Assembly (NCBI GenBank): GCA_964428175.1
Contig: CAYRXM010000006.1
Location: 15,687 to 79,686 of the forward strand
Length of the DNA stretch: 64,000 nucleotides
DNA from: CAYRXM01 sp964428175
GTDB taxonomy: Bacteria; Chloroflexota; Anaerolineae; JAFGEY01
Reading direction: 5' to 3'
The translations under genes were made by a program, and so were the position numbers. Below the pieces are notes generated by a model, which was not told where the DNA came from, made no database searches, and saw only the letters and a list, made by a program, of their open reading frames with translations. Positions 6,589 through 15,252 of this stretch are shown piece after piece; the stretch's first letter is position 1, and each line of letters begins with the position of its first letter.

Positions 6589-8946
6589 CTAGCACTCTAG
6601 CTCCAAGATCAACTCGCTCTCCCCCGCCGCCGGGATGATCCGCGCCCCCAGCGGATCGGCCTGCGCCGCCCCGCCGGTAACGCCTTTTACTTTTTCAACG
6701 CCGCGCAGCAGCACCGACCAGCCCGCCGATTTCCCCTCGGCGCGGATGCGCACCTGCTGCCCCACCCGCTTTACCTCAAGTGTCATCGCCACGTCACCCT
6801 TGAGCGTCGGCACAGAAACCGAGGCCGCCGCGCCGTCCGCCAGCTCGAAAACGTGCAAGGTTACGCCGTCAGCAAAGGGATAGTCCGGTTTGCGCTCGTT
6901 TGCACCGACGGGCACGATCGCGTTGGGCCGGACCAGCAGCGGTAGGCTGAGATAGCCATGCTGCTCGCGCAGCCAGCACCCGCCATCGATCACCTCGCCG
7001 CTGAGAAAATGTGTCCAGCGGCCCGGCGGCAGGTAATAATCGACCACACCGTCGGATGAAAAGACCGGCGCCACCAGCAGCGATGGGCCGAGCATGTACT
7101 GCCGGTCGAGCGTGTCGCAGCCGGGGTCGTCGGGGAATTCGATCACCATTGCCCGCATCACCGGCACGCCGGTCTGGTGCGCTTCGACCGCCGCGCCGAA
7201 CAGGTAGGGCATCAGCCGGCACTTGAGGCGGGTGAAAAAACCGAGCACGTCACTCGCAGTCGGGCCGGCCAACCCGGCCTCATCGAACAGCCAGGGCACG
7301 CGGTAGGAACTGCTGCCGTGCAGCCGGCTGTGCGTCGAAAGCAGCCCGAACGCACACCAGCGCTTGTACACATCCGCCGACGCGGTCTGCTCGAACCCAC
7401 CCATGTCGTGGCTCCAGAAGGCAAAGCCCGACGTACACAGCGACAGCCCGCCGCGCAGGCTTTCGGCCATCGATTCGAATGTGGCCGTGCTGTCGCCGCC
7501 CCAGTGAACGGGAAACCGCTGCCCGCCCGCCGTCGCCGAGCGGGCAAACACGGCCGCCTCGCCCCGGCCCAGTTTATCTTCCAATACCTCAAACACCGTC
7601 TTGTTGTACAGATACGAATAATAGTTGTGCATCTTGGACGGATCGGCCCCGTCGTGATAGACCACATCGACCGGGATGCGCTCGCCGAAATCGGTCTTGA
7701 AACAATCCACACCCATGTCGATCAGCGCGCGCAGCTTGTCGCCGTACCAGCGGCAGGCTTCAGGGTTGGTGAAATCGACCAGGCCCATCCCGGCCTGCCA
7801 CATATCCCACTGCCAGACGGACGTTTTCTGTCCGTGGCCGTCCGGCTGCTTGAGCAGGTAGCCGTTTGCCATCCCCTCGTCGAACAGCGCCGAGCGCTGA
7901 GCGATGTAGGGGTTGATCCAGACACAAATTTTCAACCCGCGCGCCTTGAGCCGTCGCAGCATCCCTTCCGGGTCGGGGAAAACGCGCCCATCCCACTCGA
8001 AATTGCACCAGTGAAATTCCTTCATCCAGAAACAGTCAAAATGAAAGACGTGCAGCGGCAGGTCGCGCTCGGCCATCCCGTCGATGAACCCGCTCACGGT
8101 CTGCTCGTCGTAATCGGTGGTGAACGAGGTGGTCAGCCACAGGCCGAACGACCAGGCCGGCGGCAGCGCCGGCCGCCCGGTCAGCGCGGTGTAACGCTCA
8201 AGGACTTGCTTGGGCGACGGGCCGTAGATCAGGAAATAGTCGAGTTCCTCGCCCGGCACGCTGAACTGCACCCGCTCCACCTTTTCCGAGGCCACTTCGA
8301 GCGAGACCTTTTCCGGGTGGTTGATGAACACGCCATAGCCGCGATTGGTCAGGTAAAAGGGGATGTTTTTGTAAGCCTGCTCGCTGGCCGTGCCGCCGTC
8401 CTCGTTCCACAGATCGATCACCTGGCCGTTCTTGACCCAGGCCGTAAACCGCTCGCCCAGGCCATAGACGCACTCGCCCACGCCGAGGTTCAACTGCTCG
8501 TGGATAAAGCGCCCCTCCGGCGTGTCGACGAAACCCAGCGCCCGCCAGTCGCTGCGGGTGATCTCGCGCTCACCGTCGAGGAACGAGAGCCGCCAGCCGC
8601 CCCGTTTCTCCACCCGTGCGGTCAGTTGGCCGCTGGTCAGCGCGGCCGCGTCTTCCCGGTTCTCGATCAATACCTCGGGCGCGGGCTGCGGCTCAAGCTC
8701 GAACTGCGGCCCGCGCACCGCTCCGCCCTTGTGGTGGTAGAGCCGCACGCGGATCACATTCTCGGCCGGCGAAGAGAGGTGGACGGTCAGCAGGGGCAGG
8801 TTGAGCGTGTCGCCGCGATGATTGAGCGGTTTGGTCGGCGCATAGATGATCAGCTCGTCCGGCCTTGCCTCGACCTCGTGGACGTGGGCGGCGTAATAGG
8901 GCGTCACACCGGGACGGATTTGCCAGTAACCATCGGTGAATTTCAT
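6589..8946 (-). CDS. yicI: GH31 alpha-xylosidase (YicI type)
   Basis: 785 residues from ATG 8946, seven bases after AGGAGG; an upstream ATG at 8970 would swallow that ribosome binding site. The N-terminal beta-sandwich (1-260) leads into the GH31 barrel. The catalytic nucleophile is Asp419 in FKTDFGERIP and the acid/base is Asp485 in HWGGDST, both in the exact YicI context. Members remove alpha-1,6-linked xylose from xyloglucan oligosaccharides. There is no signal peptide, so it acts in the cytosol on imported oligosaccharides. It follows the GH51 gene by 92 bases on the same strand, making a small hemicellulose-debranching unit; no transporter or regulator accompanies them here. Confidence 0.9.
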   Translation of the reverse strand: MKFTDGYWQIRPGVTPYYAAHVHEVEARPDELIIYAPTKPLNHRGDTLNLPLLTVHLSSPAENVIRVRLYHHKGGAVRGPQFELEPQPAPEVLIENREDAAALTSGQLTARVEKRGGWRLSFLDGEREITRSDWRALGFVDTPEGRFIHEQLNLGVGECVYGLGERFTAWVKNGQVIDLWNEDGGTASEQAYKNIPFYLTNRGYGVFINHPEKVSLEVASEKVERVQFSVPGEELDYFLIYGPSPKQVLERYTALTGRPALPPAWSFGLWLTTSFTTDYDEQTVSGFIDGMAERDLPLHVFHFDCFWMKEFHWCNFEWDGRVFPDPEGMLRRLKARGLKICVWINPYIAQRSALFDEGMANGYLLKQPDGHGQKTSVWQWDMWQAGMGLVDFTNPEACRWYGDKLRALIDMGVDCFKTDFGERIPVDVVYHDGADPSKMHNYYSYLYNKTVFEVLEDKLGRGEAAVFARSATAGGQRFPVHWGGDSTATFESMAESLRGGLSLCTSGFAFWSHDMGGFEQTASADVYKRWCAFGLLSTHSRLHGSSSYRVPWLFDEAGLAGPTASDVLGFFTRLKCRLMPYLFGAAVEAHQTGVPVMRAMVIEFPDDPGCDTLDRQYMLGPSLLVAPVFSSDGVVDYYLPPGRWTHFLSGEVIDGGCWLREQHGYLSLPLLVRPNAIVPVGANERKPDYPFADGVTLHVFELADGAAASVSVPTLKGDVAMTLEVKRVGQQVRIRAEGKSAGWSVLLRGVEKVKGVTGGAAQADPLGARIIPAAGESELILELEC

Positions 8947-9038
8947 CGGTTTTCCTCCTGGAAATTGCAACTAATCGTCGCACTAGAAGCGCGACCTACG
9001 CTTTCGATCATTCTTGCCTCCGGGATGGGCCGGGGTGT

Positions 9039-10529
<1,491 letters not shown>

Positions 10530-10699
10530 TGCTTCCTCCTTGATGTTGGGTGAGTTTTATTGCAGTTATACTGCCCTCGGTCATAAAGCGATTTTTCCCC
10601 GCGCGGCGATCCATCGCCGCACGAGGCCAACTTGCGAGTTTTCTTGTTCCGATGGTCTCCGCCGGAACAGGTGAGCGACGCGGAAGCGTGGAAACAAGG

Positions 10700-12751
10700 T
10701 CATTCGGATGGCGGAATGCCCCACAGACGCGTAGCGTTGTCTCCTCCAACGGATACCAACAACTTGCCATCGGGTGTGAAAAACACCTTGTAGGTTTCGC
10801 CAATATATCCCTCCATCGCCGGCACATTCAGCAACTCACCTGTGCGCACGTCCCAGAGCTTGATCGCCGTTCTCGCCTGGTCCGGCAGAGCCACATAGCT
10901 CCGCACACAGGCGGCTACGACGGCGCCGTTGGGAGAAAAGGCAACATTCTTTACATCTCCTCCGAGACCTTCCAGGCTGCGAATGATCTTGCCTTCTTCT
11001 ATGTCCACCAATATAACAACACCCTCTCGGGTGCCCACAGCAGCCATCTTGTTATTGGATGAGATGGACATCAATCCCGAGGCATCATCGGGAAGGCTGA
11101 TGCGGGTCAGCCTTTCTTCTGTCGGCACGTCCCACACATCGATCCCGCCATCCGCGCCGGTGATCAGCCTTTTGCCATCGGGAGAAAAAAATAGACTTGA
11201 CCCTCGGCCAATGATATGGAGCCGTTCCCCGTTTTGCACGTCATACACATAAGACACGCTACGATCAACCGCGACGGCGACCAACCGCCCATCCGGTGAA
11301 AGCCCGATTCCCCAACAATCGGACCCGGTTTCGATCTGCGTCCGGGTTTCTGAGGCCAGGTCCCAGACCCATACTCCCCGATATGCTCGTTCGCAGGAGG
11401 CTAACGTCTTGCCGTTCGCAGAAAGGGCAAGAGAGGTTACATCACCTGTGTGCCCTTTTATCGTCCGCTCCTGGCGTCCCGTGCTGACGTCCCACAGTTG
11501 TATCTCACTGCCCGAGGTGGCAAAGACAATATTGGTGGACGAAATGGCCCGCGCCCATACCTCGTCATAGCCCGTAATGCTATTGACAAGCTTGCCTGTC
11601 CTCGCGTCCCACACTCTCAAGAGGTCGTCAAATAGCTCCAAAGAAATCAAAATGGAACCATCTGAAGAAAAAGCAATCCCGGTTACCATAAAATCGTGTT
11701 TAGGAAGCGTTTGTACGAGAGTGCTCGTTTCAACATCCCACATACGTACTGTGAAATCTCCGGATCCCGAGGCCAATACTAAATGCTCCGAGTTATGGCT
11801 GGTTGTCGCCGGCGCAAAAGCCAGACAGTCTACAGAAGAAGTATGTCCCGTCAGAACTTGCAGGTGAGTGCCTGATCGAGTATCCCATGTCCAGATTTGA
11901 CCATTAGCCAATCCGGAGACCAGTATTGCGTCATCAGGAGAAAAGACAAGACTGACCACATAATCCGTATGCGTCAGCGTATGCAACAACAAACCCGTTT
12001 CTACATCCCAGATTCGCACTGTTTTGTCTAGTGATGCGGAGGCCAGGAATTTAGCGTCCGAAGAAAAAGTCAGACTTTCTACCTGAGAAGTATGGCCTTC
12101 GAGTGTATGCAAACGTTTTTCCTGGTTGAGATCCCATATCCATATCTTCTCATATTCCGACACCGCGATCAAGCCGGTATCGCCCGGCGAGAAAGTCACT
12201 GCTCTTCGAGAAAGGCTTTCTCCTGGTACATCGCCTTGCAATCGCCATTCGTTCAAGCACTCGCCTGTGCCTGTATCCCACGTCCAGACAATCGCCGCGC
12301 CTGTTTGGGCAAAGAGCCTGGAGCCGTCTGCCGAGAAGGCCATGCCACTCACCCAGGTCGGCGTCTCGATGAACCGTATCTCATCGAGCGTCTCTGCATC
12401 GTACAGCCAGATGCCGATTGTGGTTCCCACGGCCAGCAGCTTGCCGTCGGGGCTAAAGGCCACCTGGCGTGGGCTGCCCTTGCCCCAAATCGCCAATTCC
12501 TGAATCCGCTCTGCATTCTGCGGCGAGATCGGCTCCACCGGCAGCGGCGCCGGCGTGCCAGCCAGGACGGGCAGGGCCACGGTGGGCGTGAGGGTGGGGG
12601 TAGCGGTCGGGAAGGGCGTGGAAGAGGGGGCAAGGGTCGGCGTTGGGGTAAACACATCCGTCACGGGCAGCGGAGTCTTTTGGCAGGCAGCAAGGATCAG
12701 GGCAAGCGGCAGGAGCACGCCCGCATACCGGCGCACAATGGCCTCGATCAT
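10700..12751 (-). CDS. WD40-repeat lipoprotein, two predicted 7-bladed propellers
   Basis: 683 residues from ATG 12751, preceded by GAGGTG; a start ten codons upstream is possible. A signal peptide ends in LILAAC (Cys23), a lipobox, so the protein is predicted to be anchored to the outer face of the membrane. A Thr/Pro-rich stalk (25-75) follows. The rest carries about 14 blades, each ending in a WD-like motif: IWLYD, VWTWD, IWIWD, VRIWD, IWTWD, VRMWD, LRVWD, IQLWD, VWVWD, YVYD, IDVWD, VILVD, IKLWD, TRLWG. Fourteen blades fit two seven-bladed propellers, a protein-binding platform. No enzymatic domain is attached. Partner unknown; neighbouring genes are not functionally related in any obvious way. 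Confidence 0.85.
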   Translation of the reverse strand: MIEAIVRRYAGVLLPLALILAACQKTPLPVTDVFTPTPTLAPSSTPFPTATPTLTPTVALPVLAGTPAPLPVEPISPQNAERIQELAIWGKGSPRQVAFSPDGKLLAVGTTIGIWLYDAETLDEIRFIETPTWVSGMAFSADGSRLFAQTGAAIVWTWDTGTGECLNEWRLQGDVPGESLSRRAVTFSPGDTGLIAVSEYEKIWIWDLNQEKRLHTLEGHTSQVESLTFSSDAKFLASASLDKTVRIWDVETGLLLHTLTHTDYVVSLVFSPDDAILVSGLANGQIWTWDTRSGTHLQVLTGHTSSVDCLAFAPATTSHNSEHLVLASGSGDFTVRMWDVETSTLVQTLPKHDFMVTGIAFSSDGSILISLELFDDLLRVWDARTGKLVNSITGYDEVWARAISSTNIVFATSGSEIQLWDVSTGRQERTIKGHTGDVTSLALSANGKTLASCERAYRGVWVWDLASETRTQIETGSDCWGIGLSPDGRLVAVAVDRSVSYVYDVQNGERLHIIGRGSSLFFSPDGKRLITGADGGIDVWDVPTEERLTRISLPDDASGLMSISSNNKMAAVGTREGVVILVDIEEGKIIRSLEGLGGDVKNVAFSPNGAVVAACVRSYVALPDQARTAIKLWDVRTGELLNVPAMEGYIGETYKVFFTPDGKLLVSVGGDNATRLWGIPPSE

Positions 12752-12818
12752 ATTCAACACCTCTACCACAGTCCCCGGCACGTACAGAAACGTGCCCTAC
12801 GATAAAGACGGAGAAATC

Positions 12819-13721
12819 TCATCCCTGCCGGGCCGACCAACGCACGGTCAGCGAATGGGGCAGCGTCCGCCCGCCGCCGCGCGGCCGGGTGACCAACTGC
12901 CCGGCGACGAGGTCGCCGCCGAAACCCTCTACCATCCCGGCGATCAGGCGGCGCAGTTCGGGCGTCGAGGCGCGCTTGGCATAGGCAGTGAGCAGGACAA
13001 ACAGCGGCGCGTCGCTCAAAACCGCCCGGCACGCCGCGCACAACGGCGGAAAGTGCCGAAAGAACTCCCACACCTCGCCCTTGGGGCCGCGCCCGAAGCG
13101 AGGCGGGTCCATCACCAGGGCGTCGTAGCGGCCGCCGCGCCGCGCCTCGCGCTGGACGAATTTGAGCGCATCATCGACGATCCAGCGCACCGGGCGATCC
13201 TCCAGCCCGGAAAGGGCCTGGTTTTGGCGCGCCGCATCGACCGCGCCGCGCGCCGCGTCGACGTGGGTGACCTGCGCGCTGGCCGCGGCCGCAGCCAGCG
13301 TCGCCAGGCCGGTGTAGGAAAAAAGGGTCAGCACGCGGATCGGCCGCCCGGCGCGGCGAATTTGGCCGGCGATCCAGTCCCACTGCACGGCGTGCTCGGG
13401 GAAAACACCCAGGTGGCGCGAGGCGGTGATCTGCACCTGGAAGCGCAGCCCCTTGTAGGCCATCACCCACGGCGAGTCGACCGGGCGGCGAAAGGTCCAG
13501 CGCCCGCGCTCGCCGCGCGCCGAGGCGAAAAACTCGGCGTGCGCCTCGTCCCAACACTGCCGCGGCAGCGCGCGCGGCCAGGCGGCCAGCGGCTCGGGGC
13601 GGATCAAGGTGTATGGGCCAAAGCGCTCCAGCTTGAACCCGTCGCCGCTGTCGAGCAATTGGTAGTCGCGCCAGCCGGCCGAGTGAAAAGAGACGAGCCG
13701 GGGTCTAGACGAGTCCGTCAT
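12819..13721 (-). CDS. class I SAM-dependent methyltransferase, RlmI/RlmK-like
   Basis: 300 residues. SAM-binding motif I is VLTLFSYTGLATLAAA (about 130-145), the acidic loop Asp155 follows, Asp184 sits in IVDDALKF, and DPPRFGRG (205-212) is the catalytic-loop motif. The arrangement matches the rRNA methyltransferase group that includes RlmI and the C-terminal part of RlmL. There is no PUA domain at the N-terminus, unlike RlmI; instead about 75 residues of unassigned sequence precede the core. It probably methylates rRNA, but the exact base is not predictable. Its start overlaps the end of the glycosyltransferase gene by 17 bases, so both are co-transcribed. Confidence 0.78.
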   Translation of the reverse strand: MTDSSRPRLVSFHSAGWRDYQLLDSGDGFKLERFGPYTLIRPEPLAAWPRALPRQCWDEAHAEFFASARGERGRWTFRRPVDSPWVMAYKGLRFQVQITASRHLGVFPEHAVQWDWIAGQIRRAGRPIRVLTLFSYTGLATLAAAAASAQVTHVDAARGAVDAARQNQALSGLEDRPVRWIVDDALKFVQREARRGGRYDALVMDPPRFGRGPKGEVWEFFRHFPPLCAACRAVLSDAPLFVLLTAYAKRASTPELRRLIAGMVEGFGGDLVAGQLVTRPRGGGRTLPHSLTVRWSARQG

Positions 13722-14757
13722 CGCGCAGCGACCTGTTCAGGGTTTCGATGTCATCCAGCAGCTGCTTGAGCCGCTTGAATTTTTGCAGCGCCGGGTAATC
13801 ATGCCCAACCATGGCCGTGTACTCCCGAAACCAGAGTTGAAAATCGTCATAGCGTCCCCAGCGGGCCATGGCCTGGGCGCGGCGAAACTGCCACGGCTTG
13901 AGGCCGGCAAAGTGCGTGCCAAACAGCACCGATAATGCCGGATAGCCGTTGAATGCCGCGAAACGCAGATCGACGTTGGTCCACCGTCCCGACCAGCGCA
14001 GGGTGAGATATTGCATATCGGGCCAGTTGTACAGATCGCCGACCTGATCGCGCACTTTTGAGCGCTCAAGGTCGGCCTGGATGTCCAAAAACTCGTCCAT
14101 CGCGGGTTCAAAGATAAACAAGGCACCGTGGATGCCCAGGTTGGTTGGATCGTGTTCGACGCGGTCGGTGATCTCGCGTGGAATGGGCTGCCCATGTGGG
14201 CAAACGTCGCCATAGATGCGATGCCAGTTCCAGACGCCGGTTTGCACGGCGTCGGGTGGGATCAAGTAACTGCCGTCGGGATTGACCTCGATGAAATGGT
14301 ACTTGTCCTCGTTGATGATCCCGGCCGGCGCGTCGAGCCGGAAGAGGTGATCGTAGCAGCGGAGGGGCAGCACGTCGGCGTCGAGGACGACCACTTTTTG
14401 GTAGCCCAGGGCCAGGTCGCCGTCGGCGCCGAGGCGCAGCGCATTGAGGCGGGTAAACCAATAGGGACGATCCTGACGCTCCTGGCGGCGCTTGTGGGGC
14501 ACGTAAATCTGAGGCACGTCGACGACGTGGTCGAACAAGTGGGCCAACGCGCCGCGCGCGCCGGCGGTGATTTCCGGCGTGACCAGGCAGACCAGGTCGG
14601 CCCGGGTGCGCTGCCGGCGCAGGGCGTAGGCCAGCAGCAGCGCGCCGGGCAGATAGCTGTCGTTGAGCATCAAAAAGGTGACAAAGGCAAAGCGGGCGCG
14701 GCCCTGTGGATCGGCCATCTGTTCGGGCGGCGGGTACAGATCAGTGGATGTAGTCAC
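13705..14757 (-). CDS. GT8-like glycosyltransferase (glycogenin fold)
   Basis: 350 residues. A Rossmann-like start (FVTFLMLNDSYLPGALLLAYAL) and the metal-binding DAD at residues 126-128 within VVVLDADVLPL, followed by NEDKYHF and an HGALFIFEP segment, are the layout of family 8 glycosyltransferases. These use nucleotide sugars and a divalent metal. The acceptor is unknown. The apparent start is GTG 14757, about eleven bases after GAGG; an in-frame ATG 13 codons later is an alternative. It lies six bases after the TIGR04076 gene and overlaps the methyltransferase gene, giving a three-gene transcription unit. Confidence 0.75.
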   Translation of the reverse strand: MTTSTDLYPPPEQMADPQGRARFAFVTFLMLNDSYLPGALLLAYALRRQRTRADLVCLVTPEITAGARGALAHLFDHVVDVPQIYVPHKRRQERQDRPYWFTRLNALRLGADGDLALGYQKVVVLDADVLPLRCYDHLFRLDAPAGIINEDKYHFIEVNPDGSYLIPPDAVQTGVWNWHRIYGDVCPHGQPIPREITDRVEHDPTNLGIHGALFIFEPAMDEFLDIQADLERSKVRDQVGDLYNWPDMQYLTLRWSGRWTNVDLRFAAFNGYPALSVLFGTHFAGLKPWQFRRAQAMARWGRYDDFQLWFREYTAMVGHDYPALQKFKRLKQLLDDIETLNRSLRDDGLV

Positions 14758-14763
14758 GCCCGG

Positions 14764-15087
14764 TCACGCCTCGACGATCCGCTCGACTTTGAAATACACC
14801 GGCCTGTACCAGTCGGTGCAGCCGACCACCTCGACGCCGGGCTGTTTGGACCACGGCTTGGTCGCGCCGGTGGCAATGCTCAAGATCGTATTTCGAATGT
14901 CGGCCCAGGCCCAGGCGCAAAATCCCGCTGGCAGTTCGTAGGGCTGATCGATGATAAAGGTCTGCCCTTCCCGGAAGCGGCTGCACGGCCCATAGTGTTC
15001 GTCGACGTTCAGGTATTCGTCGACCAAATCCTGGTTGATCGTCACCTTGAGCACCGTGATCTTGCATTTGAACAATCTTGGTTCCAT
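14764..15087 (-). CDS. TIGR04076 family protein
   Basis: 107 residues from ATG 15087, six bases after GGGGAGG; a start six codons upstream would contain that site. The sequence has the family hallmarks: CKITVLK near the N-terminus, FCAWAWADI in the middle, and VGCTDWYRPVYFKVERI at the C-terminus. The family is small, cytosolic, and has no assigned biochemical function; members are common in Chloroflexota, Firmicutes and archaea. Cys13, Cys41, Cys62 and Cys95 may bind a metal. First gene of the TIGR04076-glycosyltransferase-methyltransferase unit. Confidence 0.8.
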   Translation of the reverse strand: MEPRLFKCKITVLKVTINQDLVDEYLNVDEHYGPCSRFREGQTFIIDQPYELPAGFCAWAWADIRNTILSIATGATKPWSKQPGVEVVGCTDWYRPVYFKVERIVEA

Positions 15088-15178
15088 TTTTTGCCTCCCC
15101 GTCAAAACTGTAAAATATCCGGTGATTCATTGTACTCGAACGCGCGGGCGCGCGCAAATGGCCTTGCGACGGAATGGT

Positions 15179-15207
15179 TTGACAAGAACAGCGTCATGGA
15201 GTATGAT
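15179..15207 (+). promoter_or_regulatory. near-consensus sigma-70 promoter of the FtsX-like permease gene
   Basis: TTGACA at 15179-15184 and TATGAT at 15202-15207 are separated by exactly 17 bases. Transcription would start near 15214, which rules out the in-frame ATG at 15196 and supports ATG 15253 as the start of the permease. Confidence 0.8.
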
Positions 15208-15252
15208 CCCCCTTTGTGTCTATACGTGGATTATCTCTGGGAGCCAAGCCGA

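Noticed and set aside
14128..15252. Long upstream extension of the FtsX-like permease reading frame
   Set aside because: The extension is antisense to the glycosyltransferase and TIGR04076 genes and crosses the TTGACA-17-TATGAT promoter, so translation must begin after it at 15253.
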